A stretch of 44,592 nt of DNA, from positions 1-44,592 of the forward strand of contig DUNO01000059.1 in assembly GCA_012839295.1 (NCBI GenBank). Direction: 5' to 3'. Of this stretch, positions 7,690 through 16,085 are shown in pieces. The translations under genes and the position numbers were made by a program. A model generated the notes under the pieces. The model worked only from the letters and a program-made list of their open reading frames with translations. It was not told the origin of the DNA and did not search any database. Within the stretch, counting starts at the first letter, position 1. Each line of letters opens with the position of its first letter. The stretch is from Clostridiales bacterium (GTDB lineage Bacteria; Bacillota; Clostridia; Lachnospirales; Lachnospiraceae).

Positions 7690-10062
7690 CTACTTTTTGA
7701 TTATCTGTATCTCATACCTGCGCTGCTTCTTCCCCGGATAGCTTCCCTGGGGCTCTCCGGCCACCAGCCGCTGTTCCTGTTCCAGCCATTCCAGCTTTGT
7801 TATGGCATATTCGCCCTGCTCGTAGCCATAGCCGTTGCCCGCATCCTCATAGAGCTCAAATTCTGCATCCCTGCCGCAATAAACCTTAAGCAGGACCGGT
7901 GCGTCCGGTATTTCATCCACGTACTGCATTGCCTGCACCGTCGGCAATATGCTTCCTTCCTTCACGTATAGGGGTATCCTGTCAATGGGAGCTGCTGCCT
8001 GGACTGTCTGTCCGCCCCCATAATACTGTCCGGTCCAAAAATCATACCAGCCATTGCCCTCCGGCAGGTATACCTCCCTTGTCCCTGCATGATCCAGGGG
8101 CAGTGGGTCCTTCCCATAATACATCGGTGTTGTTACCGGACAGACCATGATGCTATCCCCGAAGAGGTACTGGTCGTCAATCAGTCTTGCTTTCTTATCC
8201 TGGGCATAGTCAAAGGCCAGCAGGCGGAGCATCGTCCCGTCCTCCTTCCAGACCTTTGCTGCCGTTGAATATATATAGGGTATCAGCTGATACCGGAGCT
8301 GGTTTGTTTTTATTAAGGCATCATAAAACATGGCTCCTGTCCCTTCAAACTTCCACAACTCCCTCCGAAAATCTGTACCATGGCTTCTAAATACGGGAAG
8401 AAAGCAGCCATACTGGAACCAGCGGGTAAACAGCTCGGCATAAGCGGGATCTTCATAGCCCTTCTCATATTCGCCATTCCAGAACCACTGCTTGCCCTTC
8501 TTCACAAAGAACGCCCCGATATCCAGGGTCCAATAGGGAATACCGCTGGCACAGAAATTAAGGCCTGCCACAATCTGCTTCCTTAAGGTATCCCAACTGG
8601 CGGAGATATCCCCTGACCACAGGATCGCACCATAGCGCTGCTGCCCCGTGTATCCGTTACGGGTCAGGTTAACAACCCGCTTCTTAAGGGTCGAACCCCT
8701 CTGTCCTTCATAGATTGCCCTTGCATGGTAAAGGCCATAGGAATTGGTCAGCTGGGCCGGAATATACTGGCTGCAGGTATCAAAAAATTCCTGGTACATA
8801 GTGCTGGGCTCCGGCTTACCGATATGGTTCCACTCCGGCGTAAAGGGCTCGCTGGAATCACACCACCAGGCATCCAGCCCATGGCAGAACAGGCCTTCCT
8901 CTGCCTGCTTCCAATACAGCTTCCTGCCCTCCTCCTTATATGGATCATAAATGCTGCTGGCCTGGATCAATAGCTTATGCTCTGCAAATTCCTTGTAATT
9001 ATCGCTGTCCTTACTCATATTGGGCCAAACAGATATCATAAGGTTCGCATGATTTTCATGAAGCTGCCTCATCATCCCGGCGGGATCAGCAAAGCGGGTT
9101 CTGTCAAAGGTTTTCTGCCCCCAAAGCTCTCCCTCCCAGGACCACCAGTCAAGGACGATACCGTCAAGTCCTATCTTCCTGTCCCTGTGTTCCTGTACAA
9201 TTTCGCAAATCTCCCGGGCAGTTTCATACCGCTCCTGGGACTGCATAAAGCCGAAGGCCCATTTCGGGAGCATGGAAGCTTTTCCCGTAAGCAGCCTGTA
9301 TCCATGGATTACACCGTCCAAGGAGCCGCCCTGGATAAAATAATAGTCCATTTCATAATCTGCCTCCGTATACAGATAAGAGCCATATGCAGTATCATTA
9401 AATATCATCGGGCTATAGGTATCCATCAAAATTCCGTACCCAAGGCTTGACACCAGCATGGGTATGGCAATTTTTAAATTTGCCTGGTGGAGGTACTGGG
9501 TAGTTCCCCGCAGGTTAAGGCTCCCTTCCTCCTGCTGTCCCAGACCATACAGCGCTTCATCCTCCTGCCACTCCAGATACAGCCTTGTTTTATACAGCTT
9601 CTGATCGAACACCTTAGCTGCATCCTTTACCACTTCCTTGATTCCGTCCGGGGTTACGATGCGTTCAATCTTGGTATTCTCGTCCACAACAGTACGGTAG
9701 GAATCAAATTCTTCTAAATTCCTGCTTTCATATTCACGTTCCGCTAAAAGAAGCTTCTTCCCGCTATCATAATAGCGTATGGATGCCTTTTCCCTATTTA
9801 CGGTTAAATGCAGCTTATTTGTAGATAACTTGATCTGATCCTCTGTTTCTTCATAACTCCAATCAGAAAAACTCTCCCGGAAGATAACTCCTGGCTTTTC
9901 CACTTCAGAAAAGCTCTCTCTCGATGTATAGACAATGCGGATGATTTCCGGCGTTTTTGGTTCCAGCTTCAGCATGGCATTTTCTGATTTTAAGATCAGT
10001 GCATCATTTATCCGGATCACGTCCAAAATCCTGTTATCCGGTCTTTTTACAACTTCCAGCAT
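7690..10062 (-). CDS. Glycoside hydrolase family 31 (alpha-glucosidase/alpha-xylosidase type)
   Basis: 790 aa, typical GH31 length, no signal peptide, so cytoplasmic. Order: N-terminal beta-sandwich (galactose-mutarotase-like, about 1-250), catalytic barrel, C-terminal beta domains. Landmarks are GIVLDWWSW at the barrel start, the nucleophile region WWCDSSEPF (Asp402) and the acid/base region WSGDISASWDTLRKQI (Asp485), followed by RSHGTDFRRE and LIPYIYS. The nucleophile block differs from the YicI type, so substrate (alpha-glucoside, xyloside, galactoside) is not settled. ATG with AGGAG 9 nt before. A palindromic operator candidate lies about 40 nt upstream. It probably hydrolyses the oligosaccharide imported by the neighbouring transporter. 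Confidence 0.92.
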   Translation of the reverse strand: MLEVVKRPDNRILDVIRINDALILKSENAMLKLEPKTPEIIRIVYTSRESFSEVEKPGVIFRESFSDWSYEETEDQIKLSTNKLHLTVNREKASIRYYDSGKKLLLAEREYESRNLEEFDSYRTVVDENTKIERIVTPDGIKEVVKDAAKVFDQKLYKTRLYLEWQEDEALYGLGQQEEGSLNLRGTTQYLHQANLKIAIPMLVSSLGYGILMDTYSPMIFNDTAYGSYLYTEADYEMDYYFIQGGSLDGVIHGYRLLTGKASMLPKWAFGFMQSQERYETAREICEIVQEHRDRKIGLDGIVLDWWSWEGELWGQKTFDRTRFADPAGMMRQLHENHANLMISVWPNMSKDSDNYKEFAEHKLLIQASSIYDPYKEEGRKLYWKQAEEGLFCHGLDAWWCDSSEPFTPEWNHIGKPEPSTMYQEFFDTCSQYIPAQLTNSYGLYHARAIYEGQRGSTLKKRVVNLTRNGYTGQQRYGAILWSGDISASWDTLRKQIVAGLNFCASGIPYWTLDIGAFFVKKGKQWFWNGEYEKGYEDPAYAELFTRWFQYGCFLPVFRSHGTDFRRELWKFEGTGAMFYDALIKTNQLRYQLIPYIYSTAAKVWKEDGTMLRLLAFDYAQDKKARLIDDQYLFGDSIMVCPVTTPMYYGKDPLPLDHAGTREVYLPEGNGWYDFWTGQYYGGGQTVQAAAPIDRIPLYVKEGSILPTVQAMQYVDEIPDAPVLLKVYCGRDAEFELYEDAGNGYGYEQGEYAITKLEWLEQEQRLVAGEPQGSYPGKKQRRYEIQIIKK

Positions 10063-10103
10063 GTTAACTCCTATTCCTGTGCATAATTTATGTACATATT
10101 TTT

Positions 10104-10118
10104 TTAGGTTAAACCTAA
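10104..10118. promoter_or_regulatory. Perfect 15-nt palindrome upstream of GH31, operator candidate
   Basis: TTAGGTTAAACCTAA is two 7-nt half-sites around one central base. It lies 41-56 nt before the GH31 start, where a repressor site would overlap the 5' leader or promoter. The regulator is unknown. The rest of 10119-10369 is AT-rich and holds nothing I can assign. Confidence 0.45.
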
Positions 10119-10369
10119 GGTTCCTTCAACAATTCTTCCAAAGTACCCCGGCATTGCCATTAAGTTTCTTCACTATACTAATTACCACTTTTTTTGGCTG
10201 CCATATTAAGCTTTGTATCAATTTGGCTTAACTACAGCAGCCTTATATTTTACATAACACTTTTAACAGCTCAGGTGATAAAATTTGCGGTATACCTTTT
10301 AACTTTTTCTCCCCCTGTTTATTTACATTTTTATGATTCGAACGACAAAAGTCTTTCTATAACTATCGC

Positions 10370-10502
10370 GGTGAATGCGAGTGCATATAGATGCATATGG
10401 TGCAGACCGGGCATCGCATGATTGCCTGCACTTGGTAATCATGCGATGTTAAAGGCAAGCCAGATGCATCTATATGCACTCGTATTTACCTCACAGCCTA
10501 CA
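10370..10502 (+). repeat. Structured repeat element, copy 3 (complete)
   Basis: The outer stem runs 27 bp without interruption: 10370-10396 with 10464-10490, with two G-U pairs if the plus strand is the RNA. The inner stem is 10412-10426 with 10434-10448 (15 bp, one G-U) around loop TGCACTT. The strands between the stems (10397-10411 and 10449-10463) are conserved with copy 2. The tail TTTACCTCACAGCCTA (10485-10500) matches copy 1. In the inner stem, CGC/GCG here replaces CCC/GGG of copy 2, a compensatory change. Confidence 0.87.
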
Positions 10503-10669
10503 CCTTACCCATTTGACGATCAAATCATTTTTATATCTCTATTTAGCTTATGTATATAAGTATAATGCTTATTTTAAGATAATCAATGCTAATATTCCCG
10601 AACGTAGGATAGTACATTAAAATCTTAAAATTGTATATAATACAATCGTTGTGTTTAAGATAATATTTA
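10503..10669. other. AT-rich intergenic stretch with short palindrome
   Basis: No gene seen. ATTGTAT-ATA-ATACAAT at 10630-10646 is a perfect inverted repeat about 24 nt past the stop of the minus-strand ABC permease gene. It has no U tract and cannot be assigned as a terminator with confidence. Confidence 0.4.
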
Positions 10670-12541
10670 TCACTCTCTTCTTTTTTCACTAAGCAGTTCC
10701 ATTGGTTCTAGTTTAAGATTCTGATCGATTTTGATGATGGAAATTCCTACTCCAAACAAAATAATGAATACGGTGGCGGACAGGGAAGTAACCAAAGCCA
10801 ATACTGTGTTTTCGCTCCCCACCTTAGGAGCATCCTTCGCTTTTACATCTGCTACGCTGCTATAGGATGCGTCATAATAAACCTGATTCAAATCGATTGA
10901 AATATGCCGTGATAACACTCCGCCTAAACTACACCCAAGAGTACTTCCAGCCAAAAGCAGAATCAACATTCCTGAAAGCAAAGACCTCCGGCATTTCTTT
11001 TTTTCCATACCCAGGCAGCGCTCAATAGCAGTCCGTTTTTTTTGGTTCGTAATGAATAAATGGCTGTAGAAAAGCAGGAGAAAACTAACCATGAGCAAGC
11101 CCACAACCAGAAGCACCAGGGACATATGCTTCCTGTTCTCCAGTCCGGATTTTATCTGGGAGTATCCCATGTCATAAAAAGTGATTTCCAGCTCCTCTGT
11201 ACCGTATTTCTCCCAGGCGGCTAAAAATTTCTCAATGCTTCCGTTTGGAATCTGGAAGGAAGTGGTATACCCCATCATAGGCCCATACGCTATAATATTG
11301 CGGGCATCCCGGTTCTTAATGGAATTCACAGGAACGATAATTTCATCCCCTCCCATACTATAGCTGCCCTGGTCAGCACCATAAGAAATATCATAGATGC
11401 CGACTATCGTATACTGGCTGTCTTCAAAAACAGAAAGGGTCTTACCGTTTACATCAATAAGCAGCCCTTGTCCCCCTCCACTGCCATCGGGACGAAAGAA
11501 TTGACCAGCGGTATTTTTATTGTTTGTATAATAAAGCCGTAAATGGACCATACTGCCCAAGGTAAGCGAATTATTTTCTGCAAATTTTCTCGGGACGAGG
11601 CATACCTGTTTTCCCTCTTTATATTCTTCCTCCCCGATATCCCTCCCTTCGCTGATATAAGCATCTCCATTATAAAAGGGCATCAAAAGAATTGTGGCAT
11701 TGGTACCGGTAACAGGCTGGGTATTTGCGTACATATAGAGTCCCTTTGCCGCATTCAGCAGCCTTTGCCCAATATCAGTATCATAGAACCCATCTGTCAC
11801 TTCATAGTAAGGTGAATCTTCCGCCCACTCCCTTTCCAGCGAATCCTTCATCAACATACCGTCTGGCCCGTACTGTATGGCCGCGGTCTCGCCCGGGATA
11901 TATTCCAGTGTCCGTGCCCCAGCACCTGCCTCCGCTTCATAATGTGCCCCGTGTGCCCAGGAATGAAGAATTAAAACTACGGCATAGCTTTTTTCTTTCT
12001 GGAGTGGCTTGGGATTTTGTGTATGGTGGTTACAGAACCAAAGCGATGTTCCCTCTAAAGAGGGGCTGCCAAAGAAAACTTTGTTTACCCTTACTTTAAC
12101 AGATTCGTCCGGGATACAGTCTTCCAGGGGAGAAATCTCCGCCACAACGGTTGCCAGTTCAGCATTATTTACCTTGCTCACCAATGTATAATCAGGAGCA
12201 TAAGAGCCATAGTAAGATCTTTTCTCCGGTTCATGGATGTAATCTGCCCCTTCGAAGAAAAGCAGGGAAACCGGAAGCAGTTTTGAATACACTGCTTTCT
12301 GACGCAGCTGGTAATCCTTCCGTTCAGCATCCCATCTTGTAACCTGCTGGACGGAAAAGGCCTTCTGCTCCACGGTTCCTATCGTAATGAAAGTATCCTC
12401 ATAGCTGCGGACGAGAGAGTTGTCGGTAATCCACAAGACAGCTCCCAGGGTAAGGAGCATACCGGAAGCGGCAATCAGCAGTAAAAAGGAAACACCCCTT
12501 ACCGGCATGCGTAACATCTGCTTGATACTGTTTCTAACCAT
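10670..12541 (-). CDS. ABC transporter permease, FtsX/MacB type (large)
   Basis: 623 aa. One N-terminal membrane segment (about 14-38) is followed by a long extracytoplasmic region of about 430 residues, then three C-terminal membrane segments (about 478-500, 528-552, 588-610): the FtsX/MacB topology of transporters that do mechanical work on envelope substrates instead of conducting solutes. ATG overlaps the ATPase gene by 8 nt, with CAGGAG inside that gene, so translation is coupled. It is the last gene of a permease-ATPase-permease operon. No adjacent two-component system of the BceRS kind is present. The exported or extracted substrate (peptide, lipoprotein, lantibiotic) is unknown. Confidence 0.85.
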   Translation of the reverse strand: MVRNSIKQMLRMPVRGVSFLLLIAASGMLLTLGAVLWITDNSLVRSYEDTFITIGTVEQKAFSVQQVTRWDAERKDYQLRQKAVYSKLLPVSLLFFEGADYIHEPEKRSYYGSYAPDYTLVSKVNNAELATVVAEISPLEDCIPDESVKVRVNKVFFGSPSLEGTSLWFCNHHTQNPKPLQKEKSYAVVLILHSWAHGAHYEAEAGAGARTLEYIPGETAAIQYGPDGMLMKDSLEREWAEDSPYYEVTDGFYDTDIGQRLLNAAKGLYMYANTQPVTGTNATILLMPFYNGDAYISEGRDIGEEEYKEGKQVCLVPRKFAENNSLTLGSMVHLRLYYTNNKNTAGQFFRPDGSGGGQGLLIDVNGKTLSVFEDSQYTIVGIYDISYGADQGSYSMGGDEIIVPVNSIKNRDARNIIAYGPMMGYTTSFQIPNGSIEKFLAAWEKYGTEELEITFYDMGYSQIKSGLENRKHMSLVLLVVGLLMVSFLLLFYSHLFITNQKKRTAIERCLGMEKKKCRRSLLSGMLILLLAGSTLGCSLGGVLSRHISIDLNQVYYDASYSSVADVKAKDAPKVGSENTVLALVTSLSATVFIILFGVGISIIKIDQNLKLEPMELLSEKRRE

Positions 12542-13214
12542 TCTCCTGCACCTCGATTAAAGCTCCGTCCTGCATGCACAAAATCATGTCCGTTTCATAA
12601 GCGACCTTTCGGTTATGTGTCACCACAATGACCAAATAATTTTCCCTGTGTGCCAAGTCCTTTAACAGCTTAACAATATGTACCTCATTTTTTGTATCCA
12701 GATTCCCGGTAGGCTCATCTGCCAGCAGTATGGTTCCTCCGGATGCCATTGCCCTGGCGATAGCCACTCTCTGCTGCTCCCCGCCGCTCATCATCTGCGG
12801 GTACTGTTTTAATATTTTATCTTCCAGTCCGACTTTTTTGATAAGCTGCTTTGCCTGCTCTCTAGCCTTTTTGACCGGCACCCCTTTCAAGGTCATAGGA
12901 AATGCTACATTTTCCAGTGCGGTTAAAAGCGGGAACAGATGGAAGGCTTGGTAAACTACGGACGCCTGTTCCATCCGGTATTTATCACGGTTGATGGTAC
13001 GGATATCCCTTCCTTCTATGCAGAGAGAACCGGCGGTAGGTAAATCAAGTCCTGCAAGAAGGGATAAAAACGTACTTTTTCCACTGCCGGATTCCCCTAC
13101 TATGGAATAAATCTTTCCTGTTTCAAAGGAGCAGGTTACATCCCTTAAAGCTTCTACTTTTTGGTACTTCGTCTTATAAACATACCGGACCTGTTCTGCC
13201 CGAATCATCTCCAT
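12534..13214 (-). CDS. ABC transporter ATP-binding protein, LolD/MacB type
   Basis: 226 aa cytoplasmic ATPase. Walker A GESGSGKST (about residues 38-46), Q-loop YQAFHLFPLL, signature MSGGEQQRVAIARAMA, Walker B ILLADEPTGNLD and the switch His in VVTHNRKVA are all intact. The DEPTGNLD block is typical of the LolD/FtsE/MacB group. ATG with AGGAGGG 6 nt upstream. It lies between, and serves, two FtsX-type permeases; gaps are 16 nt upstream and an 8-nt overlap downstream. Confidence 0.95.
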   Translation of the reverse strand: MEMIRAEQVRYVYKTKYQKVEALRDVTCSFETGKIYSIVGESGSGKSTFLSLLAGLDLPTAGSLCIEGRDIRTINRDKYRMEQASVVYQAFHLFPLLTALENVAFPMTLKGVPVKKAREQAKQLIKKVGLEDKILKQYPQMMSGGEQQRVAIARAMASGGTILLADEPTGNLDTKNEVHIVKLLKDLAHRENYLVIVVTHNRKVAYETDMILCMQDGALIEVQENG

Positions 13215-13230
13215 AAAATCCCTCCTGCTG

Positions 13231-14448
13231 TTACTCTGTACAAAAAAGCGCTTGCATCACACTGGTCTTTCCCATCCGCCACAGAGCGATCATACATCCC
13301 AAAAGATAACTAAACAGAAATATATTCCCCGCAGTTGCAACCACTGAAGCCTGGCGAAACAGCAGAACTGCCGCTCCCCCGCCTATGATTTCCCCTAAAA
13401 ATATCAGGCTGGCCTGTTCTATAAGAAATAATAGGAAGCATTTTCTTCTCCCGGCTCCCAATGCCCTCATAAGTGCAAATTCTTGTTGCCTGCTGCTAAT
13501 CAACAGAAAGCTTACAATATAACCAATAAAAATAACGATGATGCAAATAAGGGGGAAAATGCTTTGCAAAGTGTCAATACTTTGCCGTAATTGGCTGGCC
13601 AGTGTCCGGAATGTGGTATCCCGTACAGACAAAGCAATCCCCTGATAGGAATATTCGGCTGTGGGTGTCCTGTTAAGAAATCCAAGGGATTTCATCTCCT
13701 TCTTGAAAGCATTTAACTGTAAGGGATCTGCCACATAAAATGAGGCTGAATCAGCAGAAAACGCAATTTCCCGCCGATGAAAACTTTCCCTGACCACCTC
13801 AAAAGGAAGCAGGACATCCGGCGGCATTTGTTCCGTTGAGGAAAAGACCGCTTCCATTGCACCTACGATTTCCAGGGGCATAAGCTCCAGCGGTGAATAG
13901 TGCAGTTCTTTACGTTCATCATAGTATTGGTAAAACAGATTCAGAGTAATTGTATCTCCTATTTCCAGCTGATATTTTTCAATGATGGACGCATTTATGA
14001 TGCATACCGGCTTAGTTGAAGTAAAAAAGTCTGCCGCTCCTTCTTCCACTCTAATATCTTCCTGCGAAAGTCCGGCAATTGCAGAAACTGTATTGGCACC
14101 CACAACGGACAGATTAAGCTTTTGCTTCCAGTCATCCAAAGGAAATTCCCCCACTCCGCCTACCATTCGAACAGTAAAAGCCGGATCTTTTACCTTGGGG
14201 CTGGCCTGTAGATTCCTTACTAAATCCTCTGAAATTACAAGCCCTGTCTCTAAAGAACCATTCAGATTTGTAACCCGGCAATAGATAGGAATGATGTCCG
14301 CCAGATTTTCCAATTGTATCTTATTGATATATATATTATTAAAATACAAATCAAATAATAGGAACACAAATATACAGATACATACCGTAATAATACTCTT
14401 TGTTTTATTTCTTTTCATATTGCATTGAATTGTATGTAAATAAAACAT
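13231..14448 (-). CDS. ABC transporter permease, FtsX type (small)
   Basis: 405 aa. N-terminal membrane segment (about 14-33), extracytoplasmic region of about 250 residues, then three C-terminal membrane segments (about 293-318, 338-362, 372-395). ALMRALGAGRRKC is the conserved cytoplasmic loop that contacts the ATPase in this family. It differs in size from the 623-aa permease, so the complex would be a heterodimer. ATG with GAGGGATG. First gene of the operon; its promoter should lie in 14449-14714. Confidence 0.85.
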   Translation of the reverse strand: MFYLHTIQCNMKRNKTKSIITVCICIFVFLLFDLYFNNIYINKIQLENLADIIPIYCRVTNLNGSLETGLVISEDLVRNLQASPKVKDPAFTVRMVGGVGEFPLDDWKQKLNLSVVGANTVSAIAGLSQEDIRVEEGAADFFTSTKPVCIINASIIEKYQLEIGDTITLNLFYQYYDERKELHYSPLELMPLEIVGAMEAVFSSTEQMPPDVLLPFEVVRESFHRREIAFSADSASFYVADPLQLNAFKKEMKSLGFLNRTPTAEYSYQGIALSVRDTTFRTLASQLRQSIDTLQSIFPLICIIVIFIGYIVSFLLISSRQQEFALMRALGAGRRKCFLLFLIEQASLIFLGEIIGGGAAVLLFRQASVVATAGNIFLFSYLLGCMIALWRMGKTSVMQALFCTE

Positions 14449-14885
14449 TTATAACATCCCTCATATAAAAAATATTTATAACCCAACCTTAATTAACCAT
14501 ATTTTAACAATTGCATTGATACATTACAAGCAAATACCATCGTATTTTATCTACATATTCTGGTAAATCACACAATTGTTTATATCAAGAAAATTGACCA
14601 CAAATAATCCTTGGTATAACAGTTGCTTCTGATGCCACTGCTTTCGAGGGATTTCTCAAGAAACACAACGATTCGGCATGGATATTCCCGGAAAACTGAA
14701 GAACTATTGGCGCGCAGATATCTTAAACAGATATCTTAAACAGATATCTTAAAATAGTATACGGAAATCCAAAGATAACGGAAGAAATATGGAATAAAAC
14801 TTGGTATCCTTAATCCATAAATATAAACAATACAGCCGCTGGCAGACATAGTCTCTGTCCGGCTATCTGCCATTGGAGGTATTCT
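14449..14885. other. Divergent intergenic region between ABC operon and Gfo/Idh gene
   Basis: 437 nt. It must contain the promoters of both flanking genes. No clear consensus pair can be fixed: TTGACC at about 14595 has TATAAC after only 15 nt. A 13-nt unit repeated three times lies at 14715-14753 (separate entry). TGGCAGA and TCTGCCA form an inverted repeat just before the Gfo/Idh ribosome site. An open stretch in 14596-14690 reads protein-like, but I could not place it in any family. Confidence 0.4.
14715..14753 (+). repeat. Three tandem 13-nt repeats with GATATC palindrome
   Basis: CAGATATCTTAAA occurs three times head to tail without a gap. Each unit carries the palindrome AGATATCT. The spacing of 13 nt is near one helical turn and a quarter. 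It could be a repeated operator upstream of the Gfo/Idh gene or simple slippage expansion. Confidence 0.7.
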
Positions 14886-16019
14886 ATGAAGGATAATAAA
14901 TTTGTATTAGGAGTTGTTGGTCTTGGGGAGGGAAGGAGTATTATTTCTGCCATCCTGAACAGTGAATATTATACTCTGGGGAATATCTGTGATTTGAATG
15001 AGGAGCTTTGCAAGCTTCGCTGCGAAGAATTTCATCTGGAACGCTATACTACCAGTTATGAAGAGCTTCTAAGGGATGAAGCGATTGATATTATAGGTAT
15101 CTATACCCCGGACCAGTTTCATGCTGCCCACATCAGGCAGGCACTCTTAGCCGGAAAGCATGTTATCTGTACCAAACCGGTATTATTGGGACTTACAGAG
15201 GCAAAAGAGCTGCTGGAATGCCAGCAGAAGTCAGGCAAAAAGGTATTTATCGGCCAAAGCACACGCTTCTTTGAATCCGTTCTGCAACAAAGAAAATCAT
15301 ACGAAGCCGGTGTACTTGGCGAACTGGTGACCCTGGAGACCCATTATAAAAGTGATTCCAGATGGTTTTTAGACCGTCCCTGGAGTAAGAAGGCCGGTTT
15401 TTCCTGGATGTACAATTTCATGATTCATGCGGTAGATCTTGCTGTCTGGTATCTTCCCGATATTGAAGAGGTATTCGGCTATGGGGTCGTCAGCTCCAAT
15501 ACAAAGGAATTTGGATTAAATGTGGAGGATACCCTTACCTTTCTGGTTAAGGATAAAAGCGGCATATATGCCACTGTTGAGGGAGCTTATGCCACTCCCT
15601 GCCTGAATAAAGAGATTGAATTCCCAATTGAGTGCACCATAAGGGGAACTAAGGGTATCTCCAGAGGCGGATACAACCAATTGGTAATGTATCAAAAATC
15701 CCTAAAGGACTCCTTACCGGAGGATAAAAAATGTTATGCCCTGGATGCGGAGCCAGAGGAATTTTTTGAAGATAAAACCTATCGCTATGACGATAAGCAT
15801 CCTTATTATTTCCGGTTTGAAGGCGAGACACATCATGCCGGGGAATATCAAAACTATATCGACTACTTTGCAAAAGCCCTGCTGGCAGGCGAAACTCCTC
15901 TTCCCGACCTTAAGGAAGGAATTCATACCATTGCAATTATGGAGGCGATGGGCCGTTCCCTGCATACGGGTGCACCAGTAAAAGTTGAGCGCATATTAAG
16001 CGAATACGGTATTATTTAG
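14886..16019 (+). CDS. Gfo/Idh/MocA family oxidoreductase
   Basis: 377 aa NAD(P)-dependent sugar or sugar-derivative dehydrogenase. The N-terminal Rossmann region has VGLGEGRS in place of the usual GxGxxG nucleotide loop, then DQFHAAHIRQALLAGKH and the family motif CTKPV with the catalytic Lys. The C-terminal dimer domain includes HAVDLAVWYLP, the Hx2-3D substrate-site region. ATG with TTGGAGGT 9 nt before. Monocistronic, with a terminator at 16036-16072. Its substrate may be a keto- or amino-sugar or inositol derivative; nothing in the context decides. The nucleotide loop deviates slightly from consensus but the rest is typical. Confidence 0.88.
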   Translation: MKDNKFVLGVVGLGEGRSIISAILNSEYYTLGNICDLNEELCKLRCEEFHLERYTTSYEELLRDEAIDIIGIYTPDQFHAAHIRQALLAGKHVICTKPVLLGLTEAKELLECQQKSGKKVFIGQSTRFFESVLQQRKSYEAGVLGELVTLETHYKSDSRWFLDRPWSKKAGFSWMYNFMIHAVDLAVWYLPDIEEVFGYGVVSSNTKEFGLNVEDTLTFLVKDKSGIYATVEGAYATPCLNKEIEFPIECTIRGTKGISRGGYNQLVMYQKSLKDSLPEDKKCYALDAEPEEFFEDKTYRYDDKHPYYFRFEGETHHAGEYQNYIDYFAKALLAGETPLPDLKEGIHTIAIMEAMGRSLHTGAPVKVERILSEYGII

Positions 16020-16035
16020 CCCACCTTATATTTAT

Positions 16036-16072
16036 GGGGAAAGCAGCTCGCATACTGCTTTCCCCAGTTTTT
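16036..16072 (+). terminator. Intrinsic terminator of the Gfo/Idh gene
   Basis: GGGGAAAGCAG (from 16036) pairs with CTGCTTTCCCC, 8-nt loop, followed by AGTTTTT. Confidence 0.85.
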
Positions 16073-16085
16073 ATGTCCATGCCCG

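Noticed and set aside
8977-9450. 157-codon plus-strand ORF opposite GH31
   Set aside because: It lies fully inside the GH31 gene on the other strand and has no recognisable motif or ribosome site.
10370-10502. Reading the structured repeat as a plain intrinsic terminator
   Set aside because: No T tract follows either stem, the core sequence is conserved between copies, and the internal loop is conserved, none of which a simple terminator requires.
1-10502. CRISPR-like repeats
   Set aside because: Three dispersed copies in different orientations, kilobases apart, with no spacer array and no cas gene.
14596-14690. Open stretch ending in KKHNDSAWIFPEN as a pseudogene
   Set aside because: It reads protein-like but has no start codon and I cannot place it in a family; chance is possible for about 32 codons.
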